Shown one piece after another: positions 55,707-63,458 of a DNA stretch of 64,000 nt (within the stretch, counting starts at the first letter, position 1; every line of letters starts with the position of its first letter). Source of the stretch: Clostridium rhizosphaerae. Lineage in GTDB: Bacteria; Bacillota; Clostridia; Clostridiales; Clostridiaceae. Below the pieces are notes generated by a model. That model had not been told where the DNA came from. It saw only the letters and a list, made by a program, of their open reading frames with translations, and made no database searches. Where the stretch lies: contig NZ_JAESWC010000018.1 in NCBI RefSeq assembly GCF_016765585.1, positions 248,001 to 312,000 on the forward strand. The letters are read 5' to 3'. The position numbers were made by a program, and so were the translations under genes.

Positions 55707-56042
55707 TACTTAAATATTTTTATAGGTTTATATTTAAATATGTGAATAATGGGAAGATCATTACTTTGTTTTAATAAAGATCTGTTCAAGTAGAGGTATG
55801 ATACAAACATATTTTTTGCATTTTAGAAAACATTAGCGCTGATATTAATAAAACTTTGAAGAACATCAACAGGTTTCTTTAACAAAGACTTAAATAAAAG
55901 ACTTATTAAACCTAGTAAAGTTCATAAAATAGCAAGTGATTTTTTATGATATTTTTCGCAATATCTTTTTTCTAAATCTCTTCTCTTGTGTTCCCACACT
56001 TCATAACCACGCAAAGCACACTTATCATAATGACAAGCATAC

Positions 56043-56071
56043 TTGACATAATTTTAGATCATTGGTATAAT
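56043..56071 (+). promoter_or_regulatory. Consensus promoter of XRE operon
   Basis: Perfect TTGACA (56043-56048) and TATAAT (56066-56071) with 17-bp spacing. The start is near 56078, only a few bases before the GGGAGGTG ribosome site, which rules out translation from the upstream ATG at 55988. Confidence 0.88.
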
Positions 56072-56092
56072 TTACTAAAGGGAGGTGTTACT

Positions 56093-56320
56093 TTGGATGA
56101 TAAAATTAGGCTAAAAAATCGCTTAAAGGTTGCTAGAGCTGAATTAAATATTTCTCAAGAGCAACTTGCTAATTTAGCAGGCGTTTCTCGTCAAACAATA
56201 GGTTCAATTGAAACAGGTCAATATTGTCCCACTGCCAAGTTAGCTTTAATACTTTCAAAGTGTCTACACAAAACTTGTGAAGAATTATTTTATCTTGAGG
56301 AGGAAGATAATGATGTTTAA
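56093..56320 (+). CDS. XRE-family HTH transcriptional regulator
   Basis: A 75-residue Cro/C1-type helix-turn-helix protein: 'RLKVARAELNISQEQLANLAGVSRQTIGSIETGQYCPTAKLALILSKCL' covers almost the whole HTH domain, followed by 'CEELFYLEEEDNDV'. The start is TTG at 56093 (MDDKIRLKN) with GGGAGG seven bases upstream; the promoter position excludes the longer reading from 55988. Its stop overlaps the start of the next gene. Small regulators of this group commonly pair with a membrane protein. Confidence 0.9.
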   Translation: MDDKIRLKNRLKVARAELNISQEQLANLAGVSRQTIGSIETGQYCPTAKLALILSKCLHKTCEELFYLEEEDNDV

Positions 56321-56666
56321 AAAAGCAAATTCTAAAAACGAAGAGGTTTCCATCTATGGTATTGTCGATGAACGAACTAAAGCTGTTGTTTATCAAGGAG
56401 ATGCCTATACTGGACGATTTATGCTGTTCGCAGTTCTTATTGATGTTGTCCTTCGTGGATTTAAATTCAATATTTCCTTTATAGATTCAAATTGGGACTT
56501 AATGTTGATTGTTATAATCGGAGGCTTTATTTCTACAGCATATCAGATAAAAAATAAAGTTATTTTTAATCGTCCACTTTCAAAAAGTTTCTATTTTGTC
56601 ATTTTACTTATGGGCTTCAGTGCACTAGCTGCGTTTATTCTTGCTTATCTTTTCTCAAGACAGTAG
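56310..56666 (+). CDS. Membrane protein paired with XRE regulator
   Basis: A 118-residue protein with about three membrane segments ('FMLFAVLIDVVLRGF', 'LMLIVIIGGFISTAY', 'FYFVILLMGFSALAAFILAYLF') and a short cytoplasmic N terminus 'YGIVDERTKAVVYQGDAY'. GAGGAGG precedes an ATG pair; the first ATG at 56310 overlaps the regulator's last codons, so the genes are translationally coupled. The family occurs beside small XRE regulators in many firmicutes. Function unknown. Confidence 0.8.
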   Translation: MMFKKANSKNEEVSIYGIVDERTKAVVYQGDAYTGRFMLFAVLIDVVLRGFKFNISFIDSNWDLMLIVIIGGFISTAYQIKNKVIFNRPLSKSFYFVILLMGFSALAAFILAYLFSRQ

Positions 56667-56724
56667 ATAGGAACAGCTGTGTTGTTTACTAAAGCTTCAC
56701 AGCCTTTTTCCCTGTAAGCTCCTC

Positions 56725-56871
56725 TCATCCTTTAACTTCCAAATTACAGTAGATATCGGCTAGCTCAATTTCCAAACAGCATCTTTCTGTCTGCGTATAG
56801 ACAATAATAGTTATACCACTACCGTTAAAGTGCTTCAGCACAATGTCAATCTGTTGAAATCCTCTACTGTA
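56725..56871 (-). pseudogene. Gene remnant, C-terminal fragment
   Basis: An open minus-strand frame of 48 codons ends in TGA with no start site: 'QIDIVLKHFNGSGITIIVY' and 'CCLEIELADIYCNLEVKG'. A similar but shorter piece, 'VYSRYTETCVKIEKLK', ends at 60164 on the same strand, on the other side of the oleate hydratase locus. I do not know the family; the pair suggests duplicated remains of one gene flanking an insertion. Confidence 0.35.
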
Positions 56872-57045
56872 TCATGGTTATTGGCATCTAGCTTTTGCAC
56901 AAAAGGTCTAGTCCGCCTACCTAACAGTCGCTATTTATGTGTATTTATGTACCCCTGGGCCGTAAAGACATATAACTCTTAGTACATGGAAACATAAAAC
57001 ATACATTAAAAAAAGGCTAGATTTCTCTAACCCTTTGATATCAGC

Positions 57046-57204
57046 CTATTTCCTCGCTATCCTAACAATTGTCTCCACATGCCTTGTACAGTCAAAAAAG
57101 ATGCCACTTGAACCTGGTAGGGCCTTGGCGGCAGAATTTATAGTTAAAATTATAAACACAATATCAACTTTCTCGACGAGAATATTGAAATAAGTCTTCT
57201 TCAT
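57046..57204 (-). pseudogene. Short ORF ending like an RlmD-type methyltransferase
   Basis: A 52-codon frame from ATG 57204 to TAG. The last 16 residues 'FDCTRHVETIVRIARK' resemble the C terminus of RlmD/RumA-type RNA methyltransferases ('..FP.T.HVETVVLL..'); the two real family members near the window end finish 'HTYHVEVITLLQKV' and '[15 protein letters not shown]'. The preceding part is not recognisable. Most likely a decayed fragment. Confidence 0.4.
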
Positions 57205-57379
57205 CTGTATAAAAAGACTTCCTTTCAGATTGAATTTTTCATTCTTTTCTAAAAGAAAGCCCTTTAATTGGTTTTTACATTATAAAGTCGCTTTATTCGG
57301 GATGATAATTAAAACAACAGAACCATCTCTTCAAAAAAGCTTTCGATAAATTAAATTGCATTATACATCTGACTTACCC

Positions 57380-59179
57380 TTATTTACTCTGCGGTGCATC
57401 AGGGTGAAGAACAGAATCTTTCAAAGGCACAGTTCTGTCATGTCCAAGGTACATCTGATAATACGGCGGAATGCCATTGATCTTGTTCACAATTTTTTTC
57501 TTGAATTGTGCCATCATCGCTAAATCGATATTTGGCAGGTCTTCTTCCTTAACAGGGCCCTTTATTCCACTAAACTTCTTCATACGCTCAATCATGTAAC
57601 GGGCATCGAAACGGGAAGGATTAACTTCAATGATATCCTTCTCCAAACCAAGAAGTTTATAAACTCCTTCGAGTCCGGTACGGACGGAGGTCTCAACTGT
57701 GAATACAACATCATCATCAACCTCGACAAACTGGCCCAGAAAAGCTAAATTGGTACATCCATCCGGAACGTTTTTCGGACGGTCTTCCACTTTACGTGGC
57801 ATAAACTGGCTTGTGCAGTAAGGCATCATAGCGGTAGACATATAAGTATGAGCCAATACTTCGTCCTTAATATCAAGCATTCCCAGATGATAGAGAAGCT
57901 CGGTCAGTATCTCGTCACCGGTGCAATCCCACATAGGCTTTTTAATATAATTGCCGACGTTCTCGCCATACAGGCCATAACCCCAGCCAACCTCTTCGTC
58001 GTCAGCCTGCAACGGGAAGAAAGGCTTGTGATGTAACTCAAAGGATATATCCCAATTGGAATCTTTGAATGTCATCATGCCGCCGGTGCCCGCTTTGCTT
58101 CCAGTCATCTTTTCTATTCTTTCAAAAAACTCAGGAAATCCCTTGACGGTCGGGAAAAAAGAAATCCATTTTGTCTTATCAATGTCACTGAGGAATTTTT
58201 CCGGATGACCGAATTTTTCATCCTTTTTAGCGAGATTCTGCCATATGGTAAATGTGCCCATATCTTTTGTGTCGCGATTTGTGTGAGCAACCGTCTTATT
58301 ATCACCAAAGCAGCTGTTTTCGCTTATTGAACCGTTCGTTACAAACACTAAATCTCCGTTGCCGACACGAACGGTCTTGTCTTCGCCATTCTGGTACATA
58401 TGGATACCATGAACTGTATTGTAATGGTCATCCATCTCTAAATCATATACTGAGCTGTCAAAAACAAAGTTTACACCTTTATCAATAAGCCATCTTTCAA
58501 TCGGGAGGATTATAGCATCATACTCATTGTATTTCGTATGGACAAAGCCATCCAGATATTCATGGCGGTTAGCGAATGTAAACCTCTGCCAATAGCGTCT
58601 GCACTCAATAGCACTGTGATAGTGCTTAAAAGCCAGTTGGCTGTGGAAGCAAGTCCAGAAACTGGATTCAAAGAAAGATTCGCCAAAGAAATCCTCGATC
58701 GCAAGATCAGCGAGTTCTTCTTCCGTTGAAGCCAAAATCTTGTTCATAGCTGCAAAATCCTTGGGATCAAGCTTATAATCATGTACGTGGCTGTATATCT
58801 CGCCTTGATTTACCCACAAACGTGCCTCGGAATGGATTGGTTCATCCCTGTTGAAGTCTACGACATCATCAAGCACGGTACGTCCTTCATTTTCAAGAGA
58901 AGGTATTTTGCTGCACAGATACCAGAGGCATTCCATGTATGGCTCGAGTTCGCGCTCACCACGGCAAAGATAGCCGGATTCGTTTTTGATTCCATCCATG
59001 GAACCACCCATGACCTGTTTCTTTTCATAAATAGTGATGTTCTGTCCTGGCATCTTAGCGTCGTCAATCAAAAACACTGCTGTGGCAAGTCCGGCAATTC
59101 CTCCCCCGACAATATAGGCTTTTCGTCCGTCAATTCCTGCTGGTTTGTGAGGATGGTACATGGTTTTGTAAATATTCAT
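57380..59179 (-). CDS. ohyA: Oleate hydratase
   Basis: A 599-residue FAD enzyme (formerly myosin-cross-reactive antigen) that hydrates cis-9 double bonds of free fatty acids to 10-hydroxy fatty acids, a detoxification reaction in gut and soil firmicutes. FAD loop 'AYIVGGGIAGLATAVFLI' at ~21-38; 'YEKKQVMGGSMDG' carries the conserved Glu/Gly; 'CRGERELEPYMECLWYL' is a family block. Length is typical. It is clearly more GC-rich than the surrounding DNA, which suggests acquisition. A palindrome 26 bp above its ATG and an upstream TetR gene point to fatty-acid-responsive control. Confidence 0.95.
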   Translation of the reverse strand: MNIYKTMYHPHKPAGIDGRKAYIVGGGIAGLATAVFLIDDAKMPGQNITIYEKKQVMGGSMDGIKNESGYLCRGERELEPYMECLWYLCSKIPSLENEGRTVLDDVVDFNRDEPIHSEARLWVNQGEIYSHVHDYKLDPKDFAAMNKILASTEEELADLAIEDFFGESFFESSFWTCFHSQLAFKHYHSAIECRRYWQRFTFANRHEYLDGFVHTKYNEYDAIILPIERWLIDKGVNFVFDSSVYDLEMDDHYNTVHGIHMYQNGEDKTVRVGNGDLVFVTNGSISENSCFGDNKTVAHTNRDTKDMGTFTIWQNLAKKDEKFGHPEKFLSDIDKTKWISFFPTVKGFPEFFERIEKMTGSKAGTGGMMTFKDSNWDISFELHHKPFFPLQADDEEVGWGYGLYGENVGNYIKKPMWDCTGDEILTELLYHLGMLDIKDEVLAHTYMSTAMMPYCTSQFMPRKVEDRPKNVPDGCTNLAFLGQFVEVDDDVVFTVETSVRTGLEGVYKLLGLEKDIIEVNPSRFDARYMIERMKKFSGIKGPVKEEDLPNIDLAMMAQFKKKIVNKINGIPPYYQMYLGHDRTVPLKDSVLHPDAPQSK

Positions 59180-59204
59180 AATAATCTATCCTTTCTGATT
59201 TGTT

Positions 59205-59223
59205 TGTAAGACATTGTCTTGCA
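59205..59223. promoter_or_regulatory. Putative TetR operator of ohyA
   Basis: A 19-bp near-perfect palindrome with core AAGACA-T-TGTCTT (59208-59220) and outer TG/CA pairs. It lies 26 bp before the ohyA ATG, in the 5' leader or promoter. The adjacent TetR gene product is the natural candidate to bind it. Confidence 0.6.
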
Positions 59224-59314
59224 TATAATATAAATCATTAGGATAGCCAAAACAATTTACAATCAAATTGAAGTGTAAAAAGTATTTACATTTCCCCTTA
59301 TCTGTAAATTATGA

Positions 59315-59869
59315 TTAGTTTGCGTATTTTTTCAGTGCTTTTTCAAAATCACCTTTTATTAATACAGCAGTTTGCTCTACTATATCTTCTGGTTTTTCTT
59401 TCATCCCATTCTTTATCCACTCACAAATGAGTGCTATGAAAGCTAGACTGTAAAAATGTGCAATAAAATTTTTGTGTTTCTGGTCAACAGACATTTCAAT
59501 GGCTTGCCGTTCCACTACTGCAAGAACCTGATCATAGATTACCGTATACATATATCTTTCTAAGGAATCCCGGTTGGTAGACCGATAGGTATTTTGAACC
59601 AGGACTTTACTGTTGCTAATGGAAATCAACAGCTGGTAAAAGCCCTGCTGCCAAGTATCATAATCCTTATTTTCTGCAAGTGATTTTTCAGTAGCCTGTA
59701 AATAAATCCATTCAACAAGTTCATATATATCATAAAAATAATTATAGAAAGTCTGTCGTGTCAGTCCACATTCCTCGACAATATCCTTAACGGTTATTTT
59801 ATCAATGGGTCTTTTTTGTAGTATATCTATTAAAGCATTCGCAAGTACTTCTTTTGTCTCATTATGCAA
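59315..59869 (-). CDS. TetR-family regulator of ohyA
   Basis: A 184-residue TetR protein. HTH at ~10-55: 'ALIDILQKRPIDKITVKDIVEECGLTRQTFYNYF'. The ligand domain has a TetR_C_8 (DhaS-like) look: 'LLISISNSKVLVQNTY' and 'HFYSLAFIALICEWIKNGMKEKPE'. The start is TTG 59869 with GGGAGG eight bases upstream; a TATAAT lies ~45 bp above. It precedes ohyA on the same strand by 135 bp, with a palindrome in the gap. Likely senses fatty acids; inferred from context. Confidence 0.85.
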   Translation of the reverse strand: MHNETKEVLANALIDILQKRPIDKITVKDIVEECGLTRQTFYNYFYDIYELVEWIYLQATEKSLAENKDYDTWQQGFYQLLISISNSKVLVQNTYRSTNRDSLERYMYTVIYDQVLAVVERQAIEMSVDQKHKNFIAHFYSLAFIALICEWIKNGMKEKPEDIVEQTAVLIKGDFEKALKKYAN

Positions 59870-59973
59870 AGAAAAAACCTCCCTTAAATGTCAATCTATA
59901 TAAGTTATTATACCATTAGCCGATATACAGTTTACAGTTCTATAAAATTAACCTTAGAGTATTAAATAAATAA

Positions 59974-60126
59974 GAAACCTGCCTTTGTTTTGCGAAGATT
60001 TATTCAAAAAAATTGGATGAAATCGAAAAGAGCTCTATTAATCTTGCAGAAAGTACAGGATTCATCCGGCAATCTCCCGATGTCCACCCGAAATGTAATT
60101 ACTGCGAGTGGGAAAATCTCTGCTAG
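59974..60126 (+). pseudogene. Fragment with C-terminal Cys cluster
   Basis: A plus-strand open frame of 50 codons without a start site, containing 'DEIEKSSINLAESTGFI' and ending 'HPKCNYCEWENLC' before TAG. Clusters of this CxxC...C type end some helicase/nuclease proteins, but the fragment is too short to assign. Confidence 0.35.
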
Positions 60127-60234
60127 GGCGGTTGGAGGAGGAATAGGGAGCCGATAATCAACTTTATTTCAGCTTCTCAATCTTCACACAGGTCTCTGTA
60201 TACCTTGAATAGACAAAAATGATGTAGTGAAGAC

Positions 60235-60700
60235 TCACTGTTTCCTTAGTGGAAGGTTTTTTTCAGGTGGTATTATGAACAGATTATCTAGTACCACTTT
60301 ATTTAAATTCTTTTTTCTATTTTGGCTAATATTAATACCATTAATTGCATCCCATATATATTCTTCCAATCTGGGTTCTTCACTACTTAATGTTTTCTTT
60401 GGATCTTCAGTTTTATAGGTAAATGGATTTGGTACTATAAAATTTCCAAGTCCACCAGTACTGAGGGTATATTCAATATTCGTTTTACAAAACGTAATAA
60501 TTTTGTTATTAAAAATATTCTTCAAGAATATCTATAGATAATAGATTTGCCATTTTACTTACGGTTATTTTAGGATTACCAATTTGTAAAAATAATCCAT
60601 CATAACTTATAACACTCTCTATTAATTTTCTTGGATCAAGTCTATAATCATTTTGCATGAAATCATAGGTATCAATATGAATTAAAGTCTTATTATCCAA
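60235..60700 (-). pseudogene. Two overlapping frames, likely one frameshifted gene
   Basis: The upstream frame (60509-60700) begins at TTG with AAGGAG ten bases before it and encodes 63 residues from MDNKTLIHIDTYDF. It ends at TAA where the downstream frame (60235-60525, 96 codons, no ribosome site of its own) continues with 'YTLSTGGLGNFIVPNPFTYK' and 'LEEYIWDAINGINIS'. Together they read as one ~150-residue protein broken by a -1/+1 shift. The family is not recognised. The break could also be programmed or a sequencing error. Confidence 0.45.
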
Positions 60701-60804
60701 CTTGAAATTACTCCTTCAAAACATAAATATAATTCAAATTTGATCTGTCTTCTAATAACTATATTTTGCCAGTATTTATTTTTCTACCTCCGCACTAAGT
60801 TCAC

Positions 60805-60948
60805 CTATTTACATGGATAACTTTCTTTTGCTCTACTCATACCAACGTAAATTATTCGGTGCTCTTCATTTTTTTCCAAATGCGGAGTAATCAGAAATGT
60901 CTTTAAACTCTTATTTTCAACAAGCATTACGTTGTCGAATATTGTATA
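60805..60948 (-). pseudogene. UvrD-type helicase remnant
   Basis: A minus-strand fragment of 47 codons without a start: 'TPHLEKNEEHRIIYVGMSRAKESYP'. The block matches helicase motif VI of UvrD/Rep superfamily 1 enzymes ('E..RL.YVA.TRA'). Motifs I-V are absent. The rest of 60949-61220 shows no further gene that I can support. Confidence 0.5.
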
Positions 60949-61220
60949 TCAATTGTACCTCTATGAGAAGTTTTTCACAATAAGATCCGATAAATATTTG
61001 GTAATTATCCCATTTGTAACATCCTAAATTCAGGCTACCTCACTTCTTCTTCAGTAAATATATAAAATATAGTTATGTATTTACCAAGTTTCCTATATCT
61101 AAGCACATTTGATTAACACAGGTTCTCTGCTTCTCCTTTCGAAACAAATTGTATCAAATTCATTATCAGAATCAGCACAAGTTTAATAACTTGAATGTTA
61201 TCTGTAACAAATCGTCTTTA

Positions 61221-61280
61221 TATAAAAATATAAAAGACATTAACGCATCTTTACCTTATGGTATAAATCACGCTAATGTC
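61221..61280 (-). terminator. Terminator of rlmD
   Basis: Minus-strand stem GACATTAGCG / CGTTAATGTC (one mismatch) with a long inner-paired loop (TTTACC/GGTATAAA-like), followed by TTTTATATTTTTATA. Ends the rlmD transcript. Confidence 0.65.
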
Positions 61281-61367
61281 CCTTATATTTTCTTTTATAT
61301 TTTTATTTTTTGTTTACTTATCTGCTTTTATATGCCGCTTCAACATCCCTTGCCTAATCTTCCCGTC

Positions 61368-62696
61368 TCAGACTTTCTGCAACAAGGTTATTACCTCCAC
61401 ATGGTAGGTATGAGGGAACATATCCACCGGCTGTATTTCTTCTACCTTATAACCATTTTTCACCAAATACTGCAAATCCCTTTCTTGAGTTGTTGGATTG
61501 CAGGATATATATATAACTTGTTTAGTCTTTAGCTTTACAAGTGAAGATAAAAATTTTTCATCACTTCCACTGCGAGGTGGATCCATAAATACAGTATCTA
61601 TAGTCTGTTTTTCCTTAGAAAGCTCAACCATAAAGTCTCCGGCATCGGCATTATAAAACTTAGCATTACTTATCTTGTTTCTCTTACTATTTTTTATAGC
61701 ATCACTCACTGCGTCCTTATTTAACTCTACTCCTATAACCTCTTTAGCTTTCCTGCTGGCAATAAGTGCAATGGTACCTATTCCACAATAAGCATCAAGC
61801 ACCGTCTCCTTGCCTGTTAATTTTGCCATGTCTATAGCTTTACCATATAAAATTTCTGTTTGAATAGGATTTATTTGATAAAAAGACTTAGGAGAAATTT
61901 GAAATATACAGCCACATAAAATATCCTCAATATAGCCTTTTCCATAAAGTACTTTTTCTGTCTCTCCCAAAACTAAGCTAGTTTTACGATTATTTATATT
62001 CATAATAATAGTAGTTATTTCAGGATGTTTTTTAAGTAAAGCTTTTATAAAATCATTTTTGCCGGGAAATACTTGTGAAGCTGTTATAAGCACCACCATA
62101 ACCTCGTTGCTTACAAAGCCGGTTTTAACTAAAACGTGGCGAAGAAATCCCTGCCCCCTATCTTCATCATAGGCCCTCAGTTTGAAAGATTTCATTAGTT
62201 CCTTTACACTTGCTATTATCATATCGGCTCTTTTATCTTGAATCATACACTTTTCAATAGGAATAACACGATGGGTGTTTTCTTCATAAATTCCAGATAC
62301 TATTTTCCCCTTTTGATCTTGTGAAAGAGTGGAATGAATCTTATTTCTATAATAAAAAGGCTCTGCCATAGTTAAAATCTTATTTATCTTGCCAAAAGGC
62401 TTCATAAGCTTTTCTATTTTTTGCTGCTTGAATTCAGCTTGACTTTCATAAGACATGTGCTGAAGCTGACAGCCACCGCAATTATTAAAATAAGGACACT
62501 TTGGTGTTATCCTGCTCTTTGCTTTCTCATCAATTTTAATAACTTTTGCCTTTACAAAATCTTTTTTTTGTATTATCTCCACTATAGCTGTTTCACCCTC
62601 AAGCAAGTTAGGCACATGAACAATTTTGTTTTTTATCTTTACAATTCCTTTTCCTTCTTCATCCATTCCAATACATTTTACTTTTATTTGTTCCAT
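61368..62696 (-). CDS. rlmD: 23S rRNA (uracil-C5)-methyltransferase RlmD
   Basis: A 442-residue RumA/RlmD-type enzyme that methylates U1939 (and in firmicutes possibly U747) of 23S rRNA using SAM. N-terminal TRAM domain (~1-60, 'GMDEEGKGIVKIKNKIVHVP'), then the Fe-S cysteines 'CPYFNNCGGCQLQHMSYESQ'. The methyltransferase domain has 'VLDAYCGIGTIALIAS', 'MDPPRSGSD' and the catalytic cysteine in 'YISCNPTTQERDL', ending 'VDMFPHTYHVEVITLL'. The frame opens at GTG 62708, but AAGGTG nine bases before ATG 62696 suits better. Followed by a terminator. Confidence 0.93.
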   Translation of the reverse strand: MEQIKVKCIGMDEEGKGIVKIKNKIVHVPNLLEGETAIVEIIQKKDFVKAKVIKIDEKAKSRITPKCPYFNNCGGCQLQHMSYESQAEFKQQKIEKLMKPFGKINKILTMAEPFYYRNKIHSTLSQDQKGKIVSGIYEENTHRVIPIEKCMIQDKRADMIIASVKELMKSFKLRAYDEDRGQGFLRHVLVKTGFVSNEVMVVLITASQVFPGKNDFIKALLKKHPEITTIIMNINNRKTSLVLGETEKVLYGKGYIEDILCGCIFQISPKSFYQINPIQTEILYGKAIDMAKLTGKETVLDAYCGIGTIALIASRKAKEVIGVELNKDAVSDAIKNSKRNKISNAKFYNADAGDFMVELSKEKQTIDTVFMDPPRSGSDEKFLSSLVKLKTKQVIYISCNPTTQERDLQYLVKNGYKVEEIQPVDMFPHTYHVEVITLLQKV

Positions 62697-62910
62697 ACTA
62701 TTTTTCACCTTTTCGTAATTATTTGCTCTTTATAGATAATGCGCGCTGAAATTTAACTTACTACAGTAAAAATAGTTAAAGTAATTGTCTTCTTCACTGT
62801 TTATAAGCTTATATTTGATGCTGTTTATCTATAATATCATCTGTACATTACTTAATTATGTATCAATTATATATAATTGTGTATGCTTTCTCAAGTTATC
62901 ATTAGCTAAA

Positions 62911-63010
62911 TATAATGCAATAAAGTTCTTACATTAATGATGTCACAAAATATCCAATCTTCAAGGATTTTTGGGACATCATTAATGTGTTAGAACTTTT
63001 GCATTGTATA
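62911..63010. repeat. ~100-bp palindromic repeat element, copy 2
   Basis: An imperfect palindrome (ATGCAA...TTGCAT outside, ACATTAATGATGTC / GACATCATTAATGT inside). Its sequence matches the reverse complement of 16052-16155 over almost its full length; the substitutions that differ are matched in both arms. It lies between divergent rlmD and ssb, 75 bp before the ssb start. The 62697-62910 spacer contains no gene. Confidence 0.85.
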
Positions 63011-63084
63011 TATAAAAAAATTTCAGAACATATGTTTGCAATTCGAAAATTTGGAAATACTTTAAGAAAAAGGAGATGAATATA

Positions 63085-63420
63085 ATGAATAATGTATTAT
63101 TAACCGGTAATTTAACAAAAGATGCTGAGCTATTGGAATTTAATGATAGCAAAAGAAAAGCAATAAAATTTATCTTAGCAGTAAGCAAAAATCGTAAAAA
63201 TTCTGATGGTTCAAAAGATGTAGATTTTATTCCTGTGATTTACTTTACAAATTATTCTGAAAAACTCATTACCTATTTAACTAAAGGTAGAACTATATCT
63301 GTTTCGGGAAAACTAAGCATTAGATCAGCTGTAGGAACTGATGGTACAAAAAGATATTTTACAAATGTAGTAGCAAATAATATTGATTTTCTAGGCAGTA
63401 ATAAGACAAAAGCACAATAG
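63085..63420 (+). CDS. ssb: Single-stranded DNA-binding protein
   Basis: A 111-residue OB-fold SSB: 'NVLLTGNLTKDAELLEF', 'IKFILAVSKN', 'VDFIPVIYFTNYSEKLITYLTKGRTISVSGKL' and 'RYFTNVVANNIDFLGS'. The acidic C-terminal tail (DDDIPF) typical of housekeeping SSB is missing and the protein ends 'NKTKAQ', so it is probably an accessory SSB. The first ATG of the frame (63076) abuts the AAGGAG, so the ATG at 63085 is the better start. A two-way terminator follows. Confidence 0.88.
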   Translation: MNNVLLTGNLTKDAELLEFNDSKRKAIKFILAVSKNRKNSDGSKDVDFIPVIYFTNYSEKLITYLTKGRTISVSGKLSIRSAVGTDGTKRYFTNVVANNIDFLGSNKTKAQ

Positions 63421-63422
63421 AA

Positions 63423-63446
63423 AAGCAGAGGTTTATGCCTCTGCTT
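63423..63446 (+). terminator. Two-way terminator between ssb and rlmD-like gene
   Basis: Perfect 9-bp stem AAGCAGAGG / CCTCTGCTT with a 6-base loop. The minus strand has TTTTCTATT after it; the plus strand has a weaker AAATTT tail. It lies between convergent genes. Confidence 0.75.
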
Positions 63447-63458
63447 AAATTTCTAACT

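Noticed and set aside
55988-56092. Longer N terminus for the XRE regulator from ATG 55988
   Set aside because: A perfect TTGACA-17-TATAAT promoter lies inside this stretch and a GGGAGG site precedes TTG 56093.
60164-60232. Independent small gene ending VYSRYTETCVKIEKLK
   Set aside because: No start or ribosome site; better read as a fragment related to 56725-56871.
61149-61532. Plus-strand ORF of 127 codons
   Set aside because: Its second half is antisense to rlmD, it has no ribosome site and it covers the rlmD terminator.
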